Position numbers and translations under genes: made by a program. A model generated the notes under the pieces. That model was not told the origin of the DNA. It did no database searches and was given only the letters and a program-made list of their open reading frames with translations. Of a DNA stretch of 17,612 bases, positions 6,989-15,830 are shown piece after piece. Source of the DNA: UBA1151 sp963579925 (GTDB lineage Bacteria; Chloroflexota; Dehalococcoidia; Lucifugimonadales; Lucifugimonadaceae); the NCBI GenBank assembly GCA_963579925.1, contig CAUZJA010000032.1, positions 1 through 17,612 of the forward strand. The letters run 5' to 3'. Position 1 is the stretch's first letter, and the number at the start of each line of letters is the position of its first letter.

Positions 6989-8665
6989 ATGGCGAATAGT
7001 TCAAATAAAACCAAATCTCCCCTACGCATAATCCCACTGGGTGGCCTGGGCGAGATTGGTAAAAACATGATGGTCCTGGAAACGTCTGAGGACATCATAA
7101 TCATCGATTCCGGCGTGCTCTTCCCGGCCGTTGAGATGATGGGCGTAGACGTAGTAATCCCCAACATCAGCTACCTGGTTGCAAACGCTTCACGCGTTCG
7201 AGCGCTACTGATAACCCACGGTCATGAAGACCACATTGGTGCAATTCCTTATGTGCTCAAGGCACTAAAGATTCCGATCTATGCCCCACGCATGGCGGCA
7301 GCTCTAATCCGAGAGCGCCTGAAAGAGCACAAGCTTGGCTACAAGCCAGATATCAATGAGATCACACCTCACAAACCAGTAAACATCGGTAAGCTCACCG
7401 CTACCTGGTTCGACGTTTGCCACAGCATTCCAGACGCCACAGGAATCGCGATAGATACACCATTTGGAAAAGTGATCCACACCGGCGACTTCAAGATCGA
7501 CACCGATCCGGTAGTTGGCGAGCCATTTGACTACGCCGGCCTCTCAAAGATCGTTGGCGATGGCGTCTTCCTGCTGATGTCTGACTCAACCTACGCAGAA
7601 GACGAGGGCCACTCCGACTCAGATCGCGTAATCATTGATCCAATCAACCAGATGATAAGTGGCGCAACAGGACGGGTATTCCTCTCCTGTTTCGCATCGC
7701 AGGTTGCCCGTATTCAGATCGCTGTTGACGCCGCAGTGCAAAATGATCGCAAGATCGCCGTTCTGGGACGGAGCATGCAGAACTACATCCGCATCAGCAG
7801 AGAACTCGGCCATCTTGATATGCCAGACAATTTGCTCATCTCACCATCAACGGCGAATTCAATCCCCGATAGCCAAGTCCTCTTCCTCACGACAGGAAGC
7901 CAGGGTGAATCAAGAGCCGCACTGGCCCGTATCGCTCGAGTAGATCACAGAGAGGTTCGTCTCAAGCCCACCGATACGGTGATCATCTCCGCTACGCCAA
8001 TCCCGGGCAATGAGACCGCTGTCTCCGCCACTCAGGATGATCTTGCAAAACTGGGCGCCCGTCTGTTCAACCACAAGAACCAGAAAGTTCACGTGCACGG
8101 CCATGCCCAGCGCGAGGAGCTTCGCACCATGATCAACATCACCAAACCACGCTACTTCGTTCCGATTCACGGTGAATACAGAATGCTCACGTCGCACGTC
8201 GACCTTGCAATTGCGCAGGGAGTGGACGAGGACGATGCGTTTGTCCTGACCGACGGCGATGTTCTTGAACTGGATAATGAGTCAGGGTGGGTCTCAGAGA
8301 AGATCGACGCCGGACACGTGTTCGTTGATGGCCTTGGCCTCTGGGATGAGCGCGTCGGCGTGATCGATGAGCGTCGGTTGCTATCACGAGACGGCATTGT
8401 CAACGTCATCATTCCGCGCAACGCCTCCACCGGTCGAATTATGGGTGCTCCACGAATAACTTCAGTTGGCTTCGTAGCAGAAGAAGATGCCACCGGCCTG
8501 TTCGAAGACACTCTAGATGAGATTCAAAATTACCTTGACCATTCTCGCACAGGAAAAATAGAGTGGAATGAAATTGAGGCCACAATCAAGGGCACAGTCG
8601 AGAAGTTTCTGCACCGCAGAACTCGTCGACGCCCGCTCGTGGTCCCAATTGCTATAGACGTGTAA
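6989..8665 (+). CDS. rnj: ribonuclease J
   Basis: RNase J is a metallo-beta-lactamase/beta-CASP nuclease with 5'-3' exonuclease and endonuclease activity in mRNA decay and rRNA maturation. The 558-residue length is normal. Seen: LGGLGEIGKNM at 17-27, the metal motif THGHEDHIGA at 76-85 (H77, H79, D81, H82), H145 in CHSIPDA, HTGDFKID at 164-171 with D167, SDSTYAEDEGHS, SCFASQVARI, the beta-CASP SATPIPGNE, HGHAQREEL (usual HASQEEL) and FVPIHGEYRML. The C-terminal 100 residues form the usual alpha/beta domain. The SDST segment has Y where most have N (SDSTN). A 17-base gap to ftsK suggests co-transcription. The ATG at 6989 is preceded by no strong Shine-Dalgarno. Confidence 0.96.
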   Translation: MANSSNKTKSPLRIIPLGGLGEIGKNMMVLETSEDIIIIDSGVLFPAVEMMGVDVVIPNISYLVANASRVRALLITHGHEDHIGAIPYVLKALKIPIYAPRMAAALIRERLKEHKLGYKPDINEITPHKPVNIGKLTATWFDVCHSIPDATGIAIDTPFGKVIHTGDFKIDTDPVVGEPFDYAGLSKIVGDGVFLLMSDSTYAEDEGHSDSDRVIIDPINQMISGATGRVFLSCFASQVARIQIAVDAAVQNDRKIAVLGRSMQNYIRISRELGHLDMPDNLLISPSTANSIPDSQVLFLTTGSQGESRAALARIARVDHREVRLKPTDTVIISATPIPGNETAVSATQDDLAKLGARLFNHKNQKVHVHGHAQREELRTMINITKPRYFVPIHGEYRMLTSHVDLAIAQGVDEDDAFVLTDGDVLELDNESGWVSEKIDAGHVFVDGLGLWDERVGVIDERRLLSRDGIVNVIIPRNASTGRIMGAPRITSVGFVAEEDATGLFEDTLDEIQNYLDHSRTGKIEWNEIEATIKGTVEKFLHRRTRRRPLVVPIAIDV

Positions 8666-8682
8666 GAAAGACAGGTGACACT

Positions 8683-11100
8683 GTGGTGACAATACCTCTG
8701 AGACTCTTGAAGGTTCTCGCTAGACTCGTCACTCCTGTGCTCGCCAGTCCTGAAGGCAGATTTGGCGTCATTGCCATCGCCACCGGGATTCTCGTCGCCC
8801 TCTTTGCCCGCGATCTGGCCATTGAGACTTTTGGCTGGGGGCTTGTTCCCGCCTCGCTCTGGCTGGGCGGAGTTCTCGCAATTGGTCTCTCCCGACCAAC
8901 TTTGATCCAGAAGTTCTGGCAGCCGACAGTGGCCACCGGGCTTATAGCCGTAGCCGCCATCGGCGTGCTGGGGATTCTGGACGGTGCCGACGACACTCTT
9001 CTTGAAGACAGCACCTACGCTGGGCTGGCCGGTGAAGCGATTGTTCGATTGCCCGCAGAGTGGAAAGTTGGCGAGGCTACTTTCGCTCAGACCGCAGGCG
9101 CTGTCGCCAGAATTGCTGTGCTTGTTGTCATTAGCCTGAACGTCCTGTGGCCGGGCAGATCTCGAATCATTTACATCCTCCTGGGTCGCATGATGCTGCT
9201 GGTAAGCAAGCTCACCGGCAAGCGGATCAGACAGGGAGAGTTGAGCCTAATAGCACTGATCAAGCGGCGATATGAGGCACGCAAAGTGGCACAAGCCGCA
9301 GCAGCTGAAGCAAAGGCACAGGCGATCGCGTCAGGTGCCGTTGATACCGAATCATCGCTGCAAAAAAACCCGTCCTACGTGGTGAGTCACTCCGAACCTG
9401 AAGTCACCGGTATGGTTGCCCCGGAAGGTGCAACTGCGGAAGACGGAATCCCGGCCGAACCAACGCCCTCATCCATAGTTCCAGACTCACTGCCACAGAC
9501 AACCCGAGACGAACTGTGGACTGGCGCCGAGGCGTCTGCTGTGTCCGCGCTGGTTGATGCAGCGCGACGGGCTTCCGGGACATTGGAAGAAGGAGACGGA
9601 ACTCCTGCGGCCGCCGACTCAGAATCTGAAGTCGAAGAAGAAGCCATCACTACCATGCCGCGCTTTGAATGGAAGCTACCGGACATCAAGATTCTAGGCG
9701 TTGGCAAATCTGGCGGTATAACAAAATCTGAAATCCAGGAAACCAGCGACCTCATCGTTGAAACGCTCACCGATCACGGTGTGGACGTCAGCGTTGACCA
9801 GGTTCGTACTGGCCCCACAGTCACGATGTACGGCATTGCGCCCGGCTACAACGCGGGTAAGGCCACGGGATCAGAGCAGGCCCGCGCCACCAAGCGTGTA
9901 CGGGTCGACACTATTCTCAATCGAGAAAAAGACCTTGCACTAGCCCTGGCATCTCCCAGTCTGCGGTTCGAAGCTCCAATACCGGGCGCGTCCCTGGTCG
10001 GCATAGAAGTGCCAAACGCTAATCCCACGATGGTTGCGCTCCGTTCTGTGATGGAGACCGAGGCATTCGTGGAGTTTGAAGCCAGTGCCGCACTTCCCGT
10101 GGCTCTGGGCATCGGCAGCGGTGGAGATGCCGTGTTCGCCGATCTCACAAAGATGCCACATACGCTGGTCGCTGGAGCAACCGGCTCCGGTAAAAGCGTT
10201 TGCATGAACAGCATCATCACAGGACTCCTGCTCTATAGAACTCCGGCAGAAGTCCGACTGGTTCTAATTGACCCGAAGCGGGTTGAACTAACACCGTACG
10301 CTGGCGTACCCCATTTGATGATCCCGCCAGTTGTCGAAGCAGACGTCGCGGTCAACGCGCTCAAAGGCCTCGTAACAGAGATGATGGAGCGCTTCCAACT
10401 GCTTGAAAAGGCGGGTGCTAAGAACATTGCTACTTACAACGAAAAATCTGAGACCAACCTCCCGTACATCGTTGTAGCCGTAGATGAGTTGGCAGACCTG
10501 ATGCTCACATCTGCCAACGAAGTCGAGCGTCTTCTGGTTCGTCTAGCGCAACTGGGCCGAGCAACTGGCATCCACCTCGTGGTTGCAACACAACGCCCAT
10601 CTGTGGATGTCGTCACGGGCCTGATCAAAGCCAACTTCCCAAGTCGTATTAGCTTCAGCCTCACGTCCCAGATCGACTCACGAACGATCATCGACTCGCC
10701 GGGTGCCGAGAAACTGCTTGGCAAGGGAGACATGCTCTTCCTCCCGATTGACCGCGCCAAGCCGTTGCGGGTGCAGGGAGCGTTCCTCGCTGACAATGAA
10801 GTTGAGGAAGTGGTCAGTCACTGGCAGAAATCTGGCGGACCGCCGCTACCGCCGCTTGCTATTCCAGAAGAGGTCACCAGCAGCTTCGACGATGATAGTC
10901 GGTCGTCTGGCGGCGGTAATGATGAGCTCTTCGACCGTGCACTGGAACTCGCCCACACGCAGACGAAGCTTTCAACATCGCTCCTGCAGCGCAGGCTGAG
11001 AATTGGTTATCCACGAGCGGCAAGGTTGATGGACGAACTGGAAGATGCTGGCGTTGTCGGCCCCGGTGAACCGGGCAAGCCCCGGGTTGTTATCGGCTAA
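8683..11100 (+). CDS. ftsK: FtsK/SpoIIIE-type DNA translocase
   Basis: A septum-anchored hexameric ATPase that pumps DNA to finish chromosome segregation. The 805-residue protein has four predicted membrane helices (about 27-43, 48-69, 83-99, 138-157), a helical and then acidic, Ser/Ala/Pro-rich linker up to about 325, the alpha domain, and the RecA-like motor with Walker A GATGSGKS at 498-505, IDPKRVEL, Walker B IVVAVDE at 596-602, and the conserved ATQRPSVDVVTGLIKANFPSRI. The last 65 residues form the winged-helix gamma domain (DELFDRALELA ... LQRRLRIGYPRAARLMDELE) that reads KOPS-like sites. AGGTGA lies 4 bases before the GTG at 8683 and 7 before the one at 8686, so either may be used. It is likely co-transcribed with rnj. 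Confidence 0.96.
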   Translation: MVTIPLRLLKVLARLVTPVLASPEGRFGVIAIATGILVALFARDLAIETFGWGLVPASLWLGGVLAIGLSRPTLIQKFWQPTVATGLIAVAAIGVLGILDGADDTLLEDSTYAGLAGEAIVRLPAEWKVGEATFAQTAGAVARIAVLVVISLNVLWPGRSRIIYILLGRMMLLVSKLTGKRIRQGELSLIALIKRRYEARKVAQAAAAEAKAQAIASGAVDTESSLQKNPSYVVSHSEPEVTGMVAPEGATAEDGIPAEPTPSSIVPDSLPQTTRDELWTGAEASAVSALVDAARRASGTLEEGDGTPAAADSESEVEEEAITTMPRFEWKLPDIKILGVGKSGGITKSEIQETSDLIVETLTDHGVDVSVDQVRTGPTVTMYGIAPGYNAGKATGSEQARATKRVRVDTILNREKDLALALASPSLRFEAPIPGASLVGIEVPNANPTMVALRSVMETEAFVEFEASAALPVALGIGSGGDAVFADLTKMPHTLVAGATGSGKSVCMNSIITGLLLYRTPAEVRLVLIDPKRVELTPYAGVPHLMIPPVVEADVAVNALKGLVTEMMERFQLLEKAGAKNIATYNEKSETNLPYIVVAVDELADLMLTSANEVERLLVRLAQLGRATGIHLVVATQRPSVDVVTGLIKANFPSRISFSLTSQIDSRTIIDSPGAEKLLGKGDMLFLPIDRAKPLRVQGAFLADNEVEEVVSHWQKSGGPPLPPLAIPEEVTSSFDDDSRSSGGGNDELFDRALELAHTQTKLSTSLLQRRLRIGYPRAARLMDELEDAGVVGPGEPGKPRVVIG

Positions 11101-11209
11101 GAAATCGCCAGCGGGATTCCCGTCGTAATCCCAACGTAACAGCACGTCCGGTAACATCCTCAGTATCGGTCGTCGCAATTCTTCAGCATGGACGATAGCA
11201 AGCGAGCCC

Positions 11210-13051
11210 GTGGCAGATATCACACCGCTCTTTCCGGACGAAGTCCCAGAAGGCGGAAATACCACTCACACACATCAGGACCGCGAGTTGGTCCTGGATG
11301 ATGCTCGCGCCTCATGTTTGATGTGCGGCGGGAAGCTCCGCGACAATGAGATATATCAGCGATATCTGGTTTGCCCCCACTGTAATTTCCACTACAACCT
11401 CTCTGCGCGTCAGCGGGTTGAATCACTTGCTGATGCTGGCAGTTTTCAAGAGACTAACCGCTGGATCCAATCCATTGATCCGTTGTCGTTCTCCCCTCGC
11501 GTCTCCTACCGAGTTCGGCTTCTGGCTGACCAGCAACGAACGGGACTGGCGGAGGCTGCCGTAACTGGAACTTGCACTATTGGTGGCACGGAGGCGGTGC
11601 TGATTGTGCTGGACTTTGGCTTCCTTGGCGGCAGCATGGGCCTGGTGGTTGGAGAAAAGGTTGCCCTGGCGCTTGAGTTGGCTGCCCGAAAAAAGATCCC
11701 TGCCGTTGCAATGATCACGTCAGGTGGTGCGCGCATTCAAGAAGGCGTGCTCTCCTTGATGCAGATGGCAAAAACGACGATTGCGGTCAATACGCTGCAC
11801 GATAAAGGCATGCCGCTGATCGCGATTCTTGGAAATCCTGCTACCGGGCAGGTTTACGCAAGCTTTGGATCGCTGGCGGATGTCATATTTGCTGAGCCGG
11901 GAGCCCACATTGGGTTTGCTCCCTTCCGGGCGTTGCAGGATTCCGAAGAACGCAGGATAGCCGCAGAACATTACACGGCCGAGAACTTCCAGAAGTTCGG
12001 GCTGGTTGATGTCGTGGTTGATCGGCGTGAGGCGAAAGACAGCCTCTCCATGATCCTTGACCTTATGAATCCCGATTTCCATCTCAGTGGCTCAAAAAAT
12101 GCCCGGCACGCTCCCGTTCGATTGCCGCGGCTGGAGCCGTGGGAGATGGTTCAACTCTCTCGGCGACCGGACCGGCCAAGAGCCGTCGACTATATCGAGC
12201 GCATGTTCGTGCAGTTCGTGGAACTACACGGCGACCGCCTGACCGGTGATGACGAAAACATCATCATTGGGATGGGTCGTCTGGCGGGTACTTCTTGCAT
12301 AGTAATCGCCCAACAGAACAACCGCGATGGCGAACCCGGTAGACCGACTGGCGTAGGGCCTGAGGGATTCCGGAAAGCGAGACGGGCAGTCAAGCTTGCC
12401 GGTCGGTTCAAATTACCGATCATCTCCCTGATCGATACTCCCGGTGCTCAACAAGATCTCAGTGCGGAGCAACGCGGCCTTGGTGGTGCAATAGCTCTGA
12501 TGATCGCTGAGATGGCCAAAGTACCGACTGGGTCAATCTCAGTCCTAATTGGTGAAGGCGGTAGCGAAGCGGCCCTAGCATTCAGCGTATCTGACCGCGT
12601 TCTCATGATGCAGAACGCCATCTACTCCCCAATTCCGCCCGAAGAGGGCGCAGCGAGCGAATTCCGTGACTCCCAGCGTGCCGATGAGATGGCAAGAGCG
12701 CTGCGTCTGACTTCGATTGACTGCCATGAGATGGGAATTATCGACGCCATCGTTCCAGAGCCAGAGGGCGGCGCCCACACCTCTCCGGATGAGGCGGCAC
12801 GGCTTCTCAGACGCGCTCTGATGCAAGAGTTGCTGAACGTGCAGGGAGTCTATTCACGCACTCTGGTGCGCCGCCGTCAGCGGAAGTACCGCAGAGTTGG
12901 CGAGTATGGCAGCCGTTTCCGCAACACAGTACGCCGCGAACTCAAATCAGTTGGCGCAGGTATCACCGCCACCTTCCGCGCTATCGGTCGAAGCTCTGAT
13001 CCGCCCGATAGCGATAGCGAAATCGACGATTCTCCTCGTAAGGCTGACTAG
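11210..13051 (+). CDS. accDA: fused acetyl-CoA carboxylase carboxyltransferase (AccD-AccA)
   Basis: A 613-residue fusion of the beta (AccD) and alpha (AccA) carboxyltransferase subunits, which transfers the carboxyl from biotin to acetyl-CoA to give malonyl-CoA. The beta half starts with the zinc ribbon C36, C39, C55, C58 and has GGARIQEG at 172-179 and GNPATGQVYASF. The alpha half starts at about residue 305 (RLEPWEMVQLSRRPDRP) and has FVELHGDRL, GPEGFRKARR, IDTPGAQQDLSAEQRG, GEGGSEAALAF (448-458) and NAIYSPIPPEEGAA. AccA usually has PEGCAA at the last site. A 60-residue tail rich in Arg, ending acidic, extends past the alpha domain. The GTG at 11210 is the only start that keeps the ribbon; an ATG at 11188 is out of frame. 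Biotin carboxylase and BCCP are not in the window. Confidence 0.93.
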   Translation: MADITPLFPDEVPEGGNTTHTHQDRELVLDDARASCLMCGGKLRDNEIYQRYLVCPHCNFHYNLSARQRVESLADAGSFQETNRWIQSIDPLSFSPRVSYRVRLLADQQRTGLAEAAVTGTCTIGGTEAVLIVLDFGFLGGSMGLVVGEKVALALELAARKKIPAVAMITSGGARIQEGVLSLMQMAKTTIAVNTLHDKGMPLIAILGNPATGQVYASFGSLADVIFAEPGAHIGFAPFRALQDSEERRIAAEHYTAENFQKFGLVDVVVDRREAKDSLSMILDLMNPDFHLSGSKNARHAPVRLPRLEPWEMVQLSRRPDRPRAVDYIERMFVQFVELHGDRLTGDDENIIIGMGRLAGTSCIVIAQQNNRDGEPGRPTGVGPEGFRKARRAVKLAGRFKLPIISLIDTPGAQQDLSAEQRGLGGAIALMIAEMAKVPTGSISVLIGEGGSEAALAFSVSDRVLMMQNAIYSPIPPEEGAASEFRDSQRADEMARALRLTSIDCHEMGIIDAIVPEPEGGAHTSPDEAARLLRRALMQELLNVQGVYSRTLVRRRQRKYRRVGEYGSRFRNTVRRELKSVGAGITATFRAIGRSSDPPDSDSEIDDSPRKAD

Positions 13052-13060
13052 CCCCGGCTA

Positions 13061-14032
13061 CTAAACCAGCGGATCAACCTGCTGCGTAGGCGTGTCACCA
13101 CGCCCCACTCGGCGAGCGTTATCGTACGATGATAGAAGTGCTCGTTCAACCCGCTCCTCGGTGCTTCCAGCCATATGCGGCGTCACTACGCAATTGTCCA
13201 TATTGAGCAGCGGATTGTTCACGCTAGTTGGCTCCACCTCGACCACATCGACGCCTGCCGCGGCAATTTCGCCGGACTCAAGCGCTGCGATCAGGTCAAC
13301 CTCGTCGTGGACCGGCCCTCGGCACGTGTTGATGAAGATGGCCGTGTCCTTCATCGCTTTGAACGCAGCAGCATTGAACATGCCTTGTGTGCCGGAATAA
13401 AGCGGCACATGAGCCGTTACGACATCCGAGATCTCCAACAACTCTTCAAACGGCACCTTGCGAATATTCAGTTCTCGTTCAACCACCTCAGGAATCTTGC
13501 GGGGGTCTGAATAGATGAGCTCACAGTCAAAGCCGATCAAGCGTCGAGCAACGAGGCTTCCAATGTTCCCGAGGCCAACGATGCCTACCGTTCGGCCCAT
13601 AAGCTCAAAAAGAGGCTTCGAGCGAGCGGTATCTGCCCACGAGCCGTCGCGTGCGCCGTCCACACCCGGGACGATGCGATTGAGGACCATGAGCATCAGC
13701 GCTATGGCGTGCTGCGATACAGCAGGAGCGACCTGCGGCGAGGAGTTAGAGACGAATACCCCCAACTCTTTTACAGCTGGGACGTCCACCTGGTCGTAAC
13801 CAGCGCTCATCAACTGAAGCAGCTTCAGGTTGGGCAGCGCTGCAATCTCCTCGGTACTGAGCGACAGTCCACCCAGGATCAGGGTTTGAGTCTCTGCAAG
13901 CAATGCCTTGCGCTCTTCCCACGGAAGATCTGGATCCACAATGCCAAAATCAATGTCGTGGGGCGCCAGATCGGCTGCCATGATGGTTCGAGGATTATCT
14001 GGCGGTCCGTAGTAGACGACTCGGTTTGTCAT
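13061..14032 (-). CDS. D-2-hydroxyacid dehydrogenase family protein
   Basis: A 323-residue NAD(P)-dependent D-isomer-specific 2-hydroxyacid dehydrogenase, a family that includes phosphoglycerate, glyoxylate/hydroxypyruvate and D-lactate dehydrogenases. The Rossmann turn is GLGNIG (153-158) with D176 at the end of the second strand, which favours NAD. The catalytic triad is visible: R238 in INTCRGPVHDE, E267 in VDVVEVEP and H286 in TPHMAG. SAGYDQVD at 76-83 is the substrate-loop region. No ACT domain is present, so it is not the long form of SerA; the true substrate cannot be told from sequence. It is alone on its strand, convergent with accDA (9 bases between the stops) and divergent from thiG. 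An ATG at 14032 with GGAG 11 bases upstream is a good start. Confidence 0.92.
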   Translation of the reverse strand: MTNRVVYYGPPDNPRTIMAADLAPHDIDFGIVDPDLPWEERKALLAETQTLILGGLSLSTEEIAALPNLKLLQLMSAGYDQVDVPAVKELGVFVSNSSPQVAPAVSQHAIALMLMVLNRIVPGVDGARDGSWADTARSKPLFELMGRTVGIVGLGNIGSLVARRLIGFDCELIYSDPRKIPEVVERELNIRKVPFEELLEISDVVTAHVPLYSGTQGMFNAAAFKAMKDTAIFINTCRGPVHDEVDLIAALESGEIAAAGVDVVEVEPTSVNNPLLNMDNCVVTPHMAGSTEERVERALLSSYDNARRVGRGDTPTQQVDPLV

Positions 14033-14077
14033 TGTGCGTTAAGCTCCGGTGTTTGTTCGCTGATCGCTCGGCGGCAG

Positions 14078-14086
14078 AATATACCA
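14078..14086 (-). promoter_or_regulatory. extended -10 promoter for the D-2-hydroxyacid dehydrogenase gene
   Basis: On the minus strand TGG followed by TATATT (14083-14078) makes an extended -10 element with five of six -10 matches. No good -35 box lies at the right distance, as is common for extended -10 promoters. The start of transcription would be near 14071, giving a leader of about 40 bases. Confidence 0.5.
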
Positions 14087-14124
14087 TCCAAAAATCCAAG
14101 GAGCGATTCAACTGATGTCTACGA

Positions 14125-14153
14125 TTGACTGCGTGTCTGCTGGAGGATACGCT
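14125..14153 (+). promoter_or_regulatory. possible promoter for the thi operon
   Basis: TTGACT at 14125-14130 (five of six matches to the -35 box) and TACGCT at 14148-14153 (three of six) with a 17-base spacer, about 33 bases before the riboswitch aptamer. The position is right; the -10 is weak. Confidence 0.35.
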
Positions 14154-14185
14154 TCGGTTGTGATGAAATGCCGTCTAAGGCAAAC

Positions 14186-14268
14186 TGCCGGGGAGCCTCA
14201 CTGAAGGCTGAGAGGGCGAAAGCGCCGACCCGTAAACCTGATCTGGGTAATGCCAGCGGAGGGATGCG
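14186..14268 (+). ncRNA. TPP riboswitch (THI element) aptamer
   Basis: The aptamer is recognised by its conserved blocks in order: CGGGGAGCC (14189-14197), GGCTGAGAG (14206-14214), a P3 side hairpin GGCG-AAAG-CGCC, GACCCG, ACCTGATCTGGGTAATGCC (14236-14254) and CAGCGGAGGGA ending at 14264. The usual GGGGTGC is GGGGAGC here. It lies 80 bases upstream of thiG, first gene of a thiazole/thiamine operon, so it should lower thiG-thiE-thiS expression when thiamine pyrophosphate binds. The remainder of the 14033-14348 gap holds the two promoters described and the downstream expression platform. Confidence 0.95.
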
Positions 14269-14312
14269 TCCTCCCGCTCACAGCCAACCCGGAACAGTCT
14301 TGTCTTTGGCTG
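14255..14312 (+). promoter_or_regulatory. candidate expression platform of the TPP riboswitch
   Basis: Two hairpins follow the aptamer core. The first pairs AGC-GGAGG (14255-14262) with CCTCC-(c)-GCT (14270-14278, one bulged C) and uses the 3' strand of the aptamer, so the two cannot form together. The second pairs CAGCCAA (14281-14287) with TTGGCTG (14306-14312). It is followed by an A-run, not a U-run, so an intrinsic terminator is unlikely and control of translation is more likely. CGCTC at 14275-14279 is also complementary to GAGCG at 14336-14340, next to the thiG start. The roles are inferred from complementarity only. Confidence 0.45.
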
Positions 14313-14348
14313 AAAAATGATTGTTGAAGATTTAAGAGCGAGTAATTC

Positions 14349-15134
14349 ATGAGCGATATGCTGACAATTGGTGGCAAGAACTTCACGTCCCGTCTTATGA
14401 CTGGGACGGGAAAACACCGGAACACGGAAGATTTGCTTGCCGCGCTGGAGGGATCTCAATGCGAGATCATCACCGTGGCAATTGGCCGGCTGAATCTTGA
14501 AGATCCCAACGAAAAGACCCTCCTGGATGACATCGACTGGGACAAATACACCATCTTGCCGAACACAGCGGGCAGCGCCACTGCTGAGCAAGCGGTGATG
14601 GTCGCACGGCTCGCAAGACAGGTCACAGGCTCAAATTGGGTGAAGGTTGAGGTCATTCCGGACGCCAAGTACTTGCTGCCCGACCCGATCGGAACGCTGG
14701 AAGCGAGCAAGATACTGGTCGATGACGGCTTCACCGTGCTTCCCTACATCACTGCAGATGTCATTCTGGCGGAGAGACTGCAAGAAGCCGGATGCGCAAC
14801 GGTCATGCCGTTGGGGTCACCTATCGGTTCCGGGCAGGGCGTGAAAACCCGCGAAGAGATCGAGATAATCATTGAACGTGCCGAGGTGCCCGTTGTGGTG
14901 GATGCGGGCCTTGGCGTCCCATCTGACGCATCTATGGTGATGGAACTGGGTGCAGACGCAGTGCTGGTGAACACCGCAATCGCTCAAGCACAAGATCCCG
15001 GACTCATGGGAGAGGCGTTCAGGCTGGGCGTGGATGGTGGACGCAAAGCCTTTCTGGCAGGACGGATTCCCGAGAAAAACTATGCCACCACTTCAAGCCC
15101 CGGTGCTGGCATAGCCCCGGCATCCGCGGGTTAA
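14349..15134 (+). CDS. thiG: thiazole synthase ThiG
   Basis: ThiG forms the thiazole phosphate ring of thiamine from deoxyxylulose phosphate, dehydroglycine and ThiS thiocarboxylate. The 261-residue TIM barrel has IGGKNFTSRLMTGTGKH at 7-23, TVAIGRLNLED at 42-52, LPNTAGSATAEQAV at 70-83, the Schiff-base lysine K99 in WVKVEVIPD, LLPDPIGTLEA, PLGSPIGSGQG and VPVVVDAGLGVPSDA. Most ThiG proteins have TVAxRR where this one has TVAIGR, a small departure. The ATG at 14349 has a weak purine-rich site (AAGAGCGAG), which suits regulation by mRNA folding. It is the first gene after the TPP riboswitch, and thiE begins 12 bases after its stop. Confidence 0.96.
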   Translation: MSDMLTIGGKNFTSRLMTGTGKHRNTEDLLAALEGSQCEIITVAIGRLNLEDPNEKTLLDDIDWDKYTILPNTAGSATAEQAVMVARLARQVTGSNWVKVEVIPDAKYLLPDPIGTLEASKILVDDGFTVLPYITADVILAERLQEAGCATVMPLGSPIGSGQGVKTREEIEIIIERAEVPVVVDAGLGVPSDASMVMELGADAVLVNTAIAQAQDPGLMGEAFRLGVDGGRKAFLAGRIPEKNYATTSSPGAGIAPASAG

Positions 15135-15146
15135 GCAGGAATCCCT

Positions 15147-15830
15147 GTGGGTAGTCCCCTTCCGGAGAAGCTTCTCTGCCTGGTTACAGACCGCTCGATA
15201 TTCGAAGCAGGACGCCATCCTCCAGAGGCGCGCGTCGTCGATGCGGCCAGCAAGGCGGTGTCCGGTGGCGTGAACATGTTGCAGCTCAGGGAGAAGGGTC
15301 TTCCGAGCCGTGATCTCCTCGCTCTGGCTCGAGAGGTACGCAAAGTAACTCGAAACGGCGCTGTGTTCATCGTCAACGATCGCGTCGACGTTGCGATCGC
15401 CTCTGGCGCCGATGGCGTGCAACTGGGTGAGCAGTCAATACCAATCTCTGCTGCTCGCAAGGTTGCAGGCGATGATTTTCTGATCGGGCGATCAGTCCAC
15501 GATCTGTTTGGGGCAGAGGAAGCTGAGCACGATGGCGCTGATTTCCTTGTTGTAGGAACAATATTTCAATCACGATCACACCCAGGACTTTCTGCGGCCG
15601 GAACTCAGTTGATCGCAGAGATACGCGAGCACGTTGCGATACCGGTCATTGGCATAGGCGGTATAACGGCGGCCAATGCGATGCAAGTCCTTGATGCGGG
15701 AGCGGATGGCGTTGCGGTAATAGGCGCCATACTGGATGCGGTGGATCACCGGGCAGCAGCGGAAAAGCTGTCAGATGCCATCGGGTTGACTGAGTTGGCG
15801 CCAGGCACAACAAGCAATGGAACAAATTAG
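15147..15830 (+). CDS. thiE: thiamine-phosphate synthase
   Basis: ThiE couples hydroxymethylpyrimidine pyrophosphate to thiazole phosphate to give thiamine phosphate. The 227-residue TIM barrel has LCLVTDR at 10-16, MLQLREKGLPSRDLLALA at 44-61, VNDRVDVA at 76-83, DGVQLGEQ at 89-96, IGRSVHD at 113-119, FLVVGTIFQSRSHPG at 133-147 and PVIGIGGITAANA at 166-178. All are diagnostic. Common ThiE proteins have GPIFPTxTK at the 137-145 site, here GTIFQSRSH, a known type of variation. The GTG at 15147 with AGGA about 7 bases upstream is the start. The stop shares one base with the thiS start, so translation is probably coupled. Confidence 0.95.
   Translation: MGSPLPEKLLCLVTDRSIFEAGRHPPEARVVDAASKAVSGGVNMLQLREKGLPSRDLLALAREVRKVTRNGAVFIVNDRVDVAIASGADGVQLGEQSIPISAARKVAGDDFLIGRSVHDLFGAEEAEHDGADFLVVGTIFQSRSHPGLSAAGTQLIAEIREHVAIPVIGIGGITAANAMQVLDAGADGVAVIGAILDAVDHRAAAEKLSDAIGLTELAPGTTSNGTN

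Noticed and set aside
11112..11132. Inverted repeat GGGATT/AATCCC and a CGGGA-T-TCCCG palindrome after ftsK
   Set aside because: Arms are short and no T-run follows; not enough for a terminator or operator call.
13049..13063. A short palindrome (TAGCC-CC-GGCTA) formed by the facing stop codons of accDA and the dehydrogenase gene
   Set aside because: The 2-base loop and 5-base arms are too small for a stable bidirectional terminator, and there is no U-run on either side.
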